This document shows, piece after piece, positions 1 through 10,700 of a DNA stretch of 64,000 nucleotides. Source of the stretch: Durusdinium trenchii (Eukaryota; Sar; Dinophyceae; Suessiales; Symbiodiniaceae). Location: positions 75,342-139,341 of the forward strand of contig CAXAMN010027439.1 of the NCBI GenBank assembly GCA_963970005.1, given 5' to 3'. Positions within the stretch are counted from its first letter, which is position 1; every line of letters begins with the position of its first letter. Made by a program: the position numbers and the translations under genes. Under the pieces are notes generated by a model that ran no database searches, had not been told where the DNA came from, and saw only the letters and a list, made by a program, of their open reading frames with translations.

Positions 1-47
<47 letters not shown>

Positions 48-48
48 A
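1..48. repeat. (AGT)n microsatellite
   Basis: About sixteen uninterrupted trinucleotide units open the window and run off its left edge, so the full length is unknown. Confidence 0.97.
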
Positions 49-3000
49 GCCCTTCCTAGCAAACACCATGGGCTCGAGGTTGTCAAGAGGAATCAATTCA
101 TCAGACTTCTCATAGGGAACCAGCTCTTTGGACGCAGAAGATGAGGTATTTGGTGCTGCTGGAAGTAGCAGCTGGTGTCATAAGTGCTGGTGTTCCAGGC
201 ATCGGTGTTGAAGGTGCCACTGCTAGGAACAAGGACGCTACTAATTAGGGGCTCCTGGCATCGCGACTAGGAGCAAGAATCTATTAGGTTGAAGGTGCCA
301 CTGCTTGCTTGGCGGTTTTTCTTCACCGAGGCAGTGCCCGCTTTGCCGGGCTTCCAAGGCGCGAAGAGCGGCAGGCTCTTCCAGGCGAGCGATCGGTCAA
401 CGACGAACTCCTCCTCGTCTTGGGACAAATGTTCCAAGTCCATAGCTCCGTTGTGTTAAGCCACGAGAGGCCATGGAGTTCCATTTGCGTAGATGGAAGA
501 GAATCAAGAAGCAGGATGTGCCCACTTTGTAGGCTCAAAGGTGTGTTCTTTCTCGAATGACAGAGATGTGCCTTGCCTCGTAGTAGATGTGACCGATACA
601 CGCCCCTGTTCAAGACGCCGAGGGTGGCCACGGCCCATTCAAAACAAGCCCGTCCTGAGAAGATTCTCTGACATGTGCAAAGAGCCAAGACATAGACATG
701 AAACGCTTTCCTGCCTGGTCTTGTCTTCCCTGCTCTGAGATTTACATTCTAAATACATCCAAATAAAAATACATAAATCACATATATACATACATATATC
801 GATATACATATATATATATATATCTAGATATCGAAATATCTACTGTATATCTATATCAAATCTCTCAAACGTCTACTGGGTTTGTCAAGTGAGCTGGTGT
901 GTCCACAAAGGATGTGCCTCTCAAACACCAACCATATCCGCTAGAGGGCTTGTGGCCGTCTTCATGAACTTGTTTGTGGGGCCAAGACTCGTCTTGCTCT
1001 GGTGGAGGCCAAGACACAAGAGGGCTTTCGATGCGAAAGCGGTGGGGCGACCAAGATGAAAGAAGGATTTGCTGGAGGGGTGAATTGATCCGCGATGAAG
1101 CTGTTCGTGCCTATAAACAGTTCAACATAGACATACATATACAATTTTTGAATCATATTGTACTATCTAGGTATATAATTTGACTCTAGGACCTAAGGAT
1201 ATTCATTTACCTGTGGTCATTGCCCAAACGCATCACCCACTTAAGTCCACGCGGTGGACACGTTCATCACCGCGTCGCGAGGTGATGAGTCCTTGGCCGA
1301 GGACCTGGAGAGCATTGCCTTTCGTCCGGGAAGCCCAGTGGAAGCCCAGTGGAAGCCCAGTGGGTCTCGCGGGCGATTCGGGTGGCCCAGCGGGGCTCCC
1401 GCACGGTCCCTGCGCAACAACAAAGAGATGTCTGACATCTCCACCGCGAGCGTGCTGATGCATGGTGCGCCAACGGCCCCTTTGATCCGGACTTCTTCAT
1501 GTTATAGCTTCGACTCGCTGCCTATGAAAACAGGGTCCAACCAGACTTCCACGCGTCTTCACTCGGTACAGCCTTCAGGACCACCTCAGCTCAGCTCTGC
1601 AAAAGATTGTGCCCGTCCACCTCACCCACAGCTATGCAAAGTTGGGGCTGTACCGCGGGTGATGTTTTTGCAGATTAAGACTTCTACAACGTGCAAAGGA
1701 AATGCGTCGGGAAACAAAGAGGCCTGCCAAAGCGGTTGTTTCAACGCGACTTGTGGCTTTTGCTATCTATAATGTGGCTGGTGATTGGCCCAACCGAATA
1801 AACTAGTATAATGTAGAGTAACAGGTTCACCAAAAATAACAACATTTCAACAAAGAAAGCAATGGGAATTAATATGAAGAACAATATTATGAACAATACA
1901 TCTAGAATGTGGGCACCCTGTCATTTAATTAAGGATTTTATAGTCAATTTTTTGCTATTCATTTTCCTTAAAAAACAGAGACTAAATAGAACACCAAACA
2001 GTTTATACATGTAAGCATACGAATTATCTAGAAATGCGTGATGGAAATGATTGGAATAAATAAGACATGCATGTTGTAGCTAATGAAAATAATGGTGTAG
2101 TTGCAAGCATTTCCTTTGCATTTGGTGCTATGCAACTTGGCTGCGTTGGGCCTGCGCTGGGGGCTGTTTTTGGGCAAGTTGATGGGGCGCCCAACGTCAT
2201 AATGGAAGAAGAGGGCACAGAGGCGCAGGTTTCTGGGCAATGGCCCTTTGCAAGATGATGTAGCCATTACCTGCTGGCTGCCGCGATTCTTGCTCAGACT
2301 CGCGGTTACCTGGTCGCGGTTTTGCATAAAGGAGTTAGAATGAGCGGAAAGTTTGTTGAGGGGTCCTGATTTGGGTACAGCCGGGGCTGGTGGACTTCCC
2401 AGCTTGGAATGATCTGGCGAAATACGGATGCCTACTGACTGACTGATTGACTGCTTGCCTTGCCTTGCCTGCTTTGCTTTGTCCGCTTGCTTGCTTGCCT
2501 GCCTGCTTACCTGTCGGCCTGCATGCCCACATGCTTACAGTATCATATGAATTATATTGAATTATGTTTGACGTTTGGTGCAGTTGGCAAACTTCGCACT
2601 CTTACGGCGAGCAGAGCTTGAAGGCTTCAAGGCCTCGACTTCAAGGGGGAAGCTTGCAAGGCGGCGTCCTAAAGACCCCCTACTCTACACCGTTTGCCAA
2701 GAAGTTCCCATGGGATTTCGTTCGTTGTGTTGCAGAAACGCTGCAGTGTGAAGATCGTTTAAGGCTTCTTGGGATTGGAACAGTGGTTGTTGACTTCTCT
2801 CGGGGTGTGGGGCTGGGACCCGGGCTGGGAGGCAAGTTTCTCAGCACGTGCCCTCGGGTCAAAGACAGGCTTGCAAAATTTCTCCCCAACCCCAGCCTTG
2901 TTACTAGTAGCTTCTGGTTACTAGTAGAGATGGCCTCTTATGTTATTTCCTTGAGCACAAAGCAATTTTCATCCGAAGTATCACTCCTGCATCATGGGAC

Positions 3001-3850
3001 TTCGGGCTGAGCCCAAGCCAAGGACGGCTGGAGCTTTCCATTGATCAATCCACTCGAGCGTGCTGACCTCGGAACAGGATCCATCGCGACAGTTCCAAAG
3101 GCTTCGCCGTTTTCGTGAACGTGATGTATCCATTTTTTCTTTGAGTGCCTTTATCGGTCTTTGCCAAAAAGTGAAGTGATGCATGCTTTACCAGTGAAGC
3201 AAGCATCTCTGGCTGGCCTTGCACGTTTTTGTGTAGCAGTAGCAACAATAGCGCGGAGGTTCATGTCCCCCAACAAGATGCTTCAAGGTGGAGGCCATTT
3301 GGTGAGGATGATCGAAGTCGCTGCCAATACAAGTGGTTTCACGCGTTCTCAAACGACAAAATAGTATTTTTCTTTGCGTGCGTCTTTGGTTCAAGAGTGT
3401 GCTTTGCTTCAGTTGGTGCGGGCCCAGTGTAGGGCCCAAAGAAGACATTGCACAACATTGACAAATGTGAGAGGAACATCAAGCTGACATGATCCACAAA
3501 CAGCGACGCTGATGGCGATGATGTGGCGCAGGCGGAGGCACCGACTTGGGACAATGATGCGAAACGACCGCAATTGTTGTGCGAAGGGCCTACATAGGGC
3601 TGGCAAACTAACCATTGAATTTTCTCATTTCGATCCCGTGAATGTTTCAGGACGGATGCAGGATGCGCTGCGGGCCTACAACCAGTGCCTTGCAGTGGTA
3701 GATGAATTTGGGTTGCACCTGCCCAAGTCATTGGGATGTGCACCCCATCCTGCGAAGCCTTCGCCAAGCATCGTATAGCAACAACTCAGTGTTCATTTGA
3801 TCTCAACAGCTCCAGCCACCGCGATGTAACACTTCAAACTTCCATGACAT
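49..3850. other. gene-poor stretch, no supported gene
   Basis: No reading frame here shows a recognisable motif. Visible structure: a TA-rich tract near 777-862; three tandem copies of a 13-nt unit (GGAAGCCCAGTGG) near 1329-1367; a CTTGC/CTGACTGA-rich low-complexity tract near 2430-2535; and ACTAGT-type dispersed repeats near 231-289 and 2898-2928. The longest ATG-started frame (2564-3010, 148 codons) runs through one of those repeats and resembles no known family. Confidence 0.6.
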
Positions 3851-4489
3851 GAGTTGCCAAGGCGCATCAGTGCATGTGGAAGCTGGGAAGATGCTTTGAT
3901 CTTCTTGTCCCAGCTTTCTCGACAACGCCTTCAGCCAGATGTGGTCACCTACACTGCTGCCACTGAACTGAGCACAGGCTGGTATGGCCCGGCTTTTGGT
4001 CTCATCACCTAACATCTTAGGTGTGTTGCCTCCTCTTTCACCTAGGCCATCCACGCTTGCGGTCAGAGCCCTCCCGCCTGGCCAGCTGCCTTGGCGCTTC
4101 TGGCGGCCCTGGGCACTTCGTGTTTGCCCGACGTGGTCGCCTTAGGCGCCACCGTGGCAGCCACCCGCTGGCGCCAAGGCTTCCAGCTCCTGCAGTTTGG
4201 GCGGCAGTGCCGCTGCCCGCCCGACGGCCTCACCTGCAACGCTGCGGTGGGTGCCACAACGGACGAGGGCGCTGTGGCATGGCACCAGGGGCTCCAACTA
4301 GCATGGAAGGTGCTGGGCAACGGAGGTTCGACCGAGAGGACGGGGAATGTCGCTTTGAATGTGGCGCGCTCCATTGGTGCATGGAGGCGGCAGCTGGGCA
4401 TGGCAGAGGGGCTGAAACTGAACATGGTCACTTGGATTGAGGATCTATTGTTTTGGCTTGCCATAGCTGCCATAGCTTGCTTACTTTAA
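3851..4489 (+). CDS. pentatricopeptide-repeat protein fragment (two exons)
   Basis: PPR proteins are helical-repeat RNA-binding proteins, usually acting in organelles. Exon A (from about 3851) reads ISACGSWEDALIFLSQLSR then LQPDVVTYTA, a classic PPR unit boundary. Exon B (from 4046, after the acceptor ACCTAG) reads AIHACGQ, PAALALLAAL, LPDVVALGA, WRQGFQLLQ and PDGLTCNAAV, so the repeat continues in phase. The join needs an intron of about 70 nt starting GC just after 3975 and ending AG at 4045, plausible because dinoflagellates tolerate GC donors. Exon A runs to a stop at 4010-4012 if unspliced and exon B to a stop near 4487-4489. No start codon is visible, so the gene is partial or decayed. 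The family call is firm; whether it is expressed is not known. Confidence 0.72.
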
Positions 4490-4557
4490 TTTTCATTGGC
4501 TCGATTGCAGTTTTGCACTGCTTGCTGCTTGGACGAGGAAGAAGTTTGCCAGCCTAG

Positions 4558-4703
4558 GTCAGCTTCAGCCTCATGACCAGTGCTTGTGAGAAGGCAGCCT
4601 GCTGGAATGTCGCGCTTCACTTGCTGACTGGAATGGCCTTTGTAAACCTGCGAACCAGTATGATTGCCTTGGGCGCAGGAATCAGTTCATGTGAGAAGAA
4701 GGC
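4558..4703 (+). CDS. PPR exon with SACEKA motif
   Basis: After an acceptor (CCTAG|G at 4555-4557) the frame reads VSFSLMTSACEKAACWNVAL, then HLLTGM, IALGAGISSCEKKAG. The SACEKA/WxxALxLL pattern is a hallmark of dinoflagellate PPR proteins. It lies just downstream of the exons at 3851-4489 on the same strand and probably belongs to the same gene or to a neighbouring tandem relic. Frame differs from the previous exon, so an intron or indel lies between. The right edge is approximate. Confidence 0.6.
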
Positions 4704-5389
4704 TGGGGCTTTCATTTGTCCATTATCCCATTCTCATGTTCGGATGTTTTTAATTGACTCGTGGAATGCGTTCAGGCCTTGCATGCCAAGAAACAACTTG
4801 AGACCTTTTGTGGATCCACTGCACATCTCGAAACAGGTTTCGCCATGAATGGGGTTGTATCATGCGAAGTCATGTGATCTTATGATTGAGCTGCTGAAGC
4901 ATACACCTCCACAGAAAGATGCGGTTGAGCTTTCGACAGTTTTGAATCTCCCATTTTGTACTCCGAGTCCTTCAAACATGAAGGTCGGGGGAAGCTTTGC
5001 ACAGTTTTACAAGAGGGGCTTTGTCCCAGGCCCTAAAGTACTTAACGCTGGATCGTCCATCTAAATGAAAGGTGAGGCGGAGACATCATGGCAGGTTTCT
5101 AGCGGGGCCTTCTCTTTTTGGAGAGAATTCCCACTAGCCTTGGAGGTTGTACTCAGACTTGGCTGTTGTGACTCTGCAAACCCAAATTGGTACTCACCCA
5201 AGATAGAACTACGAGAATACCAATACTTCACGAGAGAAGCTTGCGCATTTCGGATTCATTCCTGCCACCTGACAAACTTCAGTGTTTGTCTTTCAAAAGT
5301 AGAGGACCACGTTTGAGTGGTTGGGGGTATACCATTTCTGTGCAATTTTTTCAATGCAAACCCGTTAGATGTTGGACCCCAAACCACAG

Positions 5390-5571
5390 CTCTCTCCGAA
5401 CGCTGCGCTTCTTCGCGACCAGGCCGAGTGGCGCTGGGCCCAGCAGCTCCTGGCCGATGCACGGACCTCCGTGTCCGCCGCGCCAGCAGCGGCGACGGGG
5501 GCCGCTCTGAGCGCCATGGAGAGGGCGCAGGAGACTGGGAGCCGGCGATTTGGGTGCATTTGGATGGATTG
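5390..5571 (+). CDS. PPR-like exon, degenerate
   Basis: Following an acceptor (CCACAG at 5384-5389) the frame reads LSPNAALLRDQAEWRWAQQL, LADART, then AALSAMERAQE, ending in TGA at 5569-5571. The EWRWAQQLLADA segment fits helix B of a PPR unit and AALSAMERAQE fits helix A of the next. It is more Ala-rich than the upstream exons. Likely a remnant of the same PPR chain; it could be a separate paralogue. Confidence 0.45.
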
Positions 5572-5921
5572 ACCAATGGAGCACCCAAAAAACAGGGGCT
5601 GATATGGGCTGATGAAGTAAGTACATGGTGCTAGAGAGTGCTAGAGATCATTTTCAGGGCAATGTGAAAAGAACCACCACGGAGGAGTACACCGTCTCGA
5701 AAATTCTACAATTTTCCAAGCTCAGGGAATGGATTTTGAGCAGAAGGATGTTCGTTTGTTGATCCTGGTGTCGAGCCTTTCACCCTTTTACCACACTCGA
5801 AGCAGAGCTTCCCCATTTTTCGAAGCTGTTCAAAGGCCCGAGATGTTGTGCCGTTGTGCCCTGGGTCTTGTGGACCTGGCAGACCTGGATTGACAACTGA
5901 CTGATTTCATCAATTGACTCC

Positions 5922-7040
5922 ATGATGCGAGCCCTGTGGACATCAAGCGGCGACTTTCAGAAGCGATTTCCTTGTTGCCGGCGACGACGAGGCGGTCCGC
6001 ATCTTGCCAGCGCAGTGGTGCTCGGTGATGATGTGCTCACAGGGCAGATTTTGAGGTGTATATCTATTGGCTCGCTGCAGATGCTAAGCATGACCAACAG
6101 GCTTTGGCTTGACTGGGCCTTTCGGTTGGCTTCGAACGTGGATGTGGATATGGCTTCTTGGCCATTTGCAGTGACCGAGTGGCACAAGTACAAGCGAAGA
6201 CCTCGTTTGTGCTTGAGTCCTTCCTTGGTTTCAGACTTCAACACGATGCGTTTGGACAAGCAAGACTGGAAGAATCCAGAACTTAAGGATTCAATGGTGA
6301 CCGATTCTGATCTAGAGGTGGCATTGAGGAGATTTGGGACAACTCAGTTGGCTCGATTGGTTGCCAGCAGCTCTTCCTTACGCTCATCCTCAATTTGCTG
6401 GGCGTTAAAGTCCTTCTCAAAGCTTCAAGAGTTGTGCTTAAGCTCCTGTGGTTCGGGGAAGCTGGGAGCTGAAGTTCAAACTTCACTGGATTTGTGTACA
6501 TCTCTCAGGCTTTTGCACCTGGATCGGGTGCAGCTTCGCCCACCTCCTGCAGAAGGATTGAGTGAGCTGATTGTGGGCCGTCGGGTGATGCAAGACTTGT
6601 GGGCCTTGGGGCACTTTCAACAGCTGCGGGTTCTGAATCTTTCCAGTGATGCGTTTATGAACACAGCCCTTGGCCTAAGTCATCCTGGTTCACAGTTCCA
6701 GTTTCAGAATGATAAGGTGTATTGCTGGCTGCTTGAGACGTTCAAACAGTGCGATCGTTTGCAAGAGATTCAAATTTATGCAGTCACCGAAGTGACCAAT
6801 GAGATGCTTGCAGTGCTGATGGAGCATGTGTCGGATTTGAGGAAGTTTGCTGGGTGTCACACAAAAAATGTGCACACCTTCGGATCCATTGACTTTCCCT
6901 TCAAGGGTGGTGCTCGCTCTTTAGATGCTGGATCACTGTCTGCCGAAGCAACGGATGCGTTCCGAGCCCATTTTCCGGCTGCCTCGATCTTCGTCGATGA
7001 TGTCTTGGCCGACACCTCACGGGATTGGCCCGGAACCTGA
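5922..7040 (+). CDS. F-box-like / leucine-rich repeat protein, single exon
   Basis: A 372-codon ATG-started frame (two consecutive ATGs) with no interruption. Residues about 35-75 (DDVLTGQILRCIS, MLSMTNRLWLDWAF) resemble an F-box helix pattern. From about residue 165 leucine-rich segments appear: LQELCLSSCG, LRLLHLDRVQL, LRVLNLSSDAF, LQEIQIYAV. F-box/LRR proteins usually select substrates for SCF ubiquitin ligases; that role is inferred from family only. The gene sits between PPR exons on the same strand, and its lack of introns suggests a retrocopy or a young insertion. No UTR signals or partner genes were recognised. Alternative: a general LRR scaffold protein without F-box activity. Confidence 0.7.
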   Translation: MMRALWTSSGDFQKRFPCCRRRRGGPHLASAVVLGDDVLTGQILRCISIGSLQMLSMTNRLWLDWAFRLASNVDVDMASWPFAVTEWHKYKRRPRLCLSPSLVSDFNTMRLDKQDWKNPELKDSMVTDSDLEVALRRFGTTQLARLVASSSSLRSSSICWALKSFSKLQELCLSSCGSGKLGAEVQTSLDLCTSLRLLHLDRVQLRPPPAEGLSELIVGRRVMQDLWALGHFQQLRVLNLSSDAFMNTALGLSHPGSQFQFQNDKVYCWLLETFKQCDRLQEIQIYAVTEVTNEMLAVLMEHVSDLRKFAGCHTKNVHTFGSIDFPFKGGARSLDAGSLSAEATDAFRAHFPAASIFVDDVLADTSRDWPGT

Positions 7041-7272
7041 GCCGTGACAAATGCGAGCGCCGGAACCATTGATGTGGGAGCTCACCAAGATGTTTGTCCA
7101 CGCGCGAGCCCAAGCGTTTGAACAGAAGCAACACAATTGGGAATAATTGGGGTCTTCTCTTTCGGTTTCACGTAATTACCTTTTCTCATGAACCATCGTG
7201 AACCAGTTGATTTCGAAGAGGTGACCACCCAAATGTGTTTGTCCGAAAGCCGGAGCGCTTTTGGCGGTTTGA

Positions 7273-7480
7273 GCGTTGTTGGCGCAGGAGTGGCGCGGCG
7301 CGCTGGAGCTTTGGAGCCTTTGGAGGGTGGACGGAGCGTGCTCGCGCAGTCCAGACATTCAGATTGCATGCAATGCGCTGTGCAGCGCCTGCGCCACGGT
7401 GCAGCAATGGCGCTGGGCTGAGGAGTTGCTGCGAGGCGGGGAGACTCTGAAGGCCCCAACGCTTCGTTCGATCGCCAGGA
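7273..7480 (+). CDS. PPR-like exon
   Basis: The frame, probably entered at an acceptor (GCGCAG, ending 7287), reads EWRGALELWSLW, then PDIQIACNALCSACATVQQW, RWAEELLRGGE. The pairs EWRGALELW / NALCSACATVQQWRWAEELL match two PPR units. The frame continues to a stop at about 7546 but loses repeat character after LRG. It lies 250 bp after the LRR gene and is probably an isolated or distant exon of the PPR chain. Function beyond family is unknown. Confidence 0.5.
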
Positions 7481-8386
7481 AGATGAAGGAACGAGGTGGT
7501 TGTGCAACGGTTTTTGAAAGACATTTACTTGATGATGACTGCTCTTAACAGACAGAATTCTTGAGAGGAATTGTCGACTGTTTGTTTCTTTTGACTCTTC
7601 TTGAGAGGTGGAACAATCACTTCTTGGTTTCTTTCTGGGGCCACGATTGGCCACGATTGGCAGTCATGTCTTGCCTTTTTGATGATACATCGAGAATCTG
7701 GGCGATCCGAAAGACCAAGCCCTTCCTTTCAAAAGACTGCCGCATCGCACCTGTGACCCGGCTGCCGCACTGCCACTGACTCTATCGCGCGACGACCCAA
7801 AAAGGGAAAGAAAGGCAACAGTTGGTATCCGGTGCGGTCATGTGCAGGAGCCCCGGCGCCAGATACCTTGACCTTCAGCTGTCACAGTGGTCCATGGCTT
7901 CGAGCCGTGTCCATCCTCGAAGCACTGCGCGCGGCCACCCCACACGGGTGGAACAGTGGCGGCCTCCGTCCGGATGTCGGGGATGCCCGGACGAAGGGAC
8001 AAGTTTGAGGGAGAGGTGGAGGGTATGCTTAGAGTTTTGTGGCCACCTTTTGAGTGGAGGGTGAATCTTCATGATGTTGTTTGGGTGGTCTTTGTAAACT
8101 TTTGTTGACACAGATGATGACATGTGAATGTCGCGGCTCCTTGTGAAGCTTGTTGAGAAGCTGCATTGATTCAACCATCACCCTGACAAAGTCCCACAGC
8201 ACTTCTAAACCCTCCCAAACTCGGCTCTAGATTCGTTGAGATTTAGGGAGATAGAACTGAGATAGATTTGAAAGGAGACCAACTTTGGATGCCACGACCT
8301 TAAGAATGAACACCTTTCAAGGTCTTCCTGGATGGTCGCCCGAATGGATCCGCCGTCCCGACTCAAGCAGACTCGACTTGGTCCAG

Positions 8387-8446
8387 GTGGTCTCTTACGG
8401 CTCTGCTATCAGTGCCTGTGAGAAGGCTGAGGAGAGCAGAGTGTAG
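8387..8446 (+). CDS. short PPR exon remnant
   Basis: After an acceptor (GTCCAG ending 8386) nineteen codons read VVSYGSAISACEKAEESRV and end in TAG. This is the most canonical SAISACEKA unit in the window, but it stops at once, so it is a truncated relic or a micro-exon. Confidence 0.55.
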   Translation: MVSYGSAISACEKAEESRV

Positions 8447-9009
8447 AGCGGACAAAGGGGACGGGGATGTGGAAGTGTAGACTGGGTTTGTATTCGACGC
8501 TTTCCTCCAGGAGTCATAGTGAGCAAAGACAGCAAAGCCGGGGTTTTAAAAACTGTTCAGGGCTGCTCAACAGAGTTCCGGCCCCCAAAAACGAGTGGTT
8601 GAGTCTCTAAGACCGGCCCCTTCCGAAGCGCCCGTCGTGAGGGGTTGCAATGTTGATGTTTCGGGTTTAGGGTGGATTAAAATTGGAAGATACTGGCAGG
8701 AAGGGTTGGGAAGAGGGCATTTTTTTTAAAATGTTTTTTTGGTTGGGCAATCTTTGTATCTTGGAAAACCATCCCAAATGTTGGGGGTGATTGACTTCCT
8801 AAGATCATCTAAGCATTGGCTTACGCGGATGATTTGATTGACGAAGAGGCAAAGCGTAATTCACCTACAACTTCGTTTGATCAATGGTCATGCTGGATGC
8901 TGTGTCACATGCACAGGACTGCCGTGGCCCACCGTGACATTGTTCTGTGAACAACTGTGGAAAACTAAAGCCTGGTTGAGAAGATGACCTTGCTCCTTTT
9001 TTTCTACAG

Positions 9010-9090
9010 GCCCATGCTCGAGAGATACGAAGCCAGTTGCTGCAACTGCAGGAGTGGCGAAAGGCCTTTTCTTTGCTGGAAGAATCTCAA
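9010..9090 (+). CDS. PPR exon remnant
   Basis: Entered at an acceptor (TTCTACAG ending 9009), the frame reads AHAREIRSQLLQLQEWRKAF then SLLEESQ, a PPR helix-B half (EWRKAFSLLEE). Its usual SACEKG partner is missing upstream in the same exon; the ISACEKAE at 8387-8446 could be that partner across an intron of about 560 nt. The right edge is approximate. Confidence 0.5.
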
Positions 9091-9112
9091 CTTCTGAGTT
9101 GCTTGATTGCAG

Positions 9113-10350
9113 ATGCCGCCCGCAGACGGGCTGTAAGGAGATGTGGGACAGATGTGGGGACAGATTTGGGGATGTCTAAAATCTGCGAGAGCCGTTGCCC
9201 AGACGAAGCCGGTTGCCCAGACCAGTCGTCGAATGACCGTGTAGATAGGGTCATACTATTTGATGATCGGCACAAAGAGCTCTGCAAAACGAAAAGTACA
9301 AGGCAGCCATGTACATCTTTTGACATGGGAAAAGCATGGAAAAGCTATCCACATCAGCAACAATAGCAGGACAGTATGTGCTCCGACAGGGGCAGTTGGA
9401 AATTCCCATATCTCCGAGGTTTTCTTCTCAACCAATGTCTCACAGCCCCTGAATGGCTGAAGAGTTCACATGGTTGAAAGTGACTGTTTGACTTCAAAAA
9501 AGGCACGACTGATTTCTCTGACCAATCCCCAGGTGTGAGAGGGAACGAAATTGTGTACAACGCAGCAGTAGCAGCCTGCAAGTCCTTGGCCCCAGTGGGT
9601 TCGGGAGACTGAAGGAGTTCTCAGCTGCGTGGGTAGAACAAGTCCTTCCCCCTAAAAATCCAAGGCTGATTCAGGGTGGAACTTTGGGTCTATTGTCACT
9701 TGGCTCGAAGCGAACATTTCCCTGCTGGATTTGGAGGAAGTATGCGCACCAATCACCAATCAATTCCACCAATCACAACTCCTCCAATAAGCAGCTGGAG
9801 ATTGCCGTGGAGAAGGAACAATTCTGGCTGAGCTACTTTTTGCATCCTTTAGCAGCTTAGCAAGGTACAAAGGTACATGGTACATGCCCATCCCATCTGC
9901 TCATCCAAGCCGATCCTTTCATGTTCAGAACATCCATGCCAGGTTCGGTCCACACGGATCCTTTCTGGACCTTCGAGCAACTCGAAGTCTCGTCGCAGAC
10001 GTAGACGTCGACGATCTCCAGACTGAGGCAAGGCGGCGGAGTGACAGCAGTCCCATCCCGTCGCAGAGTGGCCGGAGAAACAGAACACACGCGTGAGCAG
10101 CGAGGGGGTTGGGAGATAGAAATTGGATCAAGTTGGATCAGTGTGGTCCGATTTGGCCCTTCAAGATCTGAAAAAGAAGCCTTTTTGTAGGTGATTTGAT
10201 GGTGCGATTTTCCTATCTTCCTCCTCGGCAGGTTTGCCCTGATTCAGTTGCCCCTTCTCTCATTCTCCTAAGGAGCTCGATGTTTGGCGGCCTTCTGGGC
10301 GAACCCGCCCGGAGCTGAACCCGTTTGAACGTGTGGAGAACTTCAGATCC
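9113..10350. other. no gene seen left of the DNA transposon
   Basis: Both strands carry only short frames without recognisable motifs. A CGTCGCAGACG-rich patch near 9980-10030 gives an Arg-rich frame that looks like compositional noise. The bases TCC at 10348-10350 may be the left target-site duplicate of the element that starts at 10351. Confidence 0.5.
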
Positions 10351-10351
10351 A

Positions 10352-10386
10352 TACTTCGTGACTTTTGGTACTTGAGGCTAGCTGAG
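10352..10386 (+). repeat. left terminal inverted repeat
   Basis: Begins TACTTCGTGACTTTTGG and ends GGCTAGCTGAG. It pairs with 20837-20871 with two mismatches over 35 bp. Confidence 0.88.
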
Positions 10387-10387
10387 G

Positions 10388-10510
10388 TACATCAAGTGAA
10401 CTTATTGAACTTATAACATAAGTTACTTATAGCTAGAAATAGCTAGAAATTAGCTAAAATTAGCTAGAAATTATACCTAGAAATACCTAGAAATAGGTAA
10501 AAATTAGATA
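10388..10510 (+). repeat. left subterminal repeats
   Basis: GAACTTAT/ACTTATAG units are followed by about seven variants of TAGCTAGAAAT (also TACCTAGAAAT). The same units recur inside the right end. Subterminal repeats of this kind are transposase-binding sites in CACTA elements; that role is inferred here. Confidence 0.8.
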
Positions 10511-10632
10511 TGTCTAAAATATGTGGTTTCTTATGTTTTTTAAATGCTTTTTGCTTTTCCTATGTTTTCGATTTATTAACAAAAAAACGTGTTTTCTCTT
10601 GAACATTTACCAGTTTTATAAAACATTTCTAT

Positions 10633-10652
10633 GCGGCCTAAGGGACGCTCTG
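10633..10652 (-). repeat. punctuation palindrome, copy 1 (inverted)
   Basis: GCGGCC-TAAG-GGACGCTCTG on the plus strand, the opposite orientation to all other copies. It lies 6 nt from copy 2, so the two form a larger inverted pair at the left end of the gene array. Confidence 0.85.
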
Positions 10653-10658
10653 ATGCAG

Positions 10659-10679
10659 CAGAGCGGCCGTGAGGCCGCT
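10659..10679 (+). repeat. punctuation palindrome, copy 2
   Basis: CAGAGCGGCC-GTGA-GGCCGCT. The arms are perfectly complementary, unlike the other copies, which have one mismatch. It lies 21 nt downstream of the stop codon at 10701. Confidence 0.88.
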
Positions 10680-10700
10680 TTCCTTTTTTCTTTCAAGCAG

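Noticed and set aside
2564-3010. 148-codon ATG-started frame
   Set aside because: No recognisable domain, and it crosses an ACTAGT-type dispersed repeat.
9880-10131. Overlapping frames on both strands, one Arg-rich
   Set aside because: Composition comes from a CGTCGCAGACG patch; neither strand shows a family.
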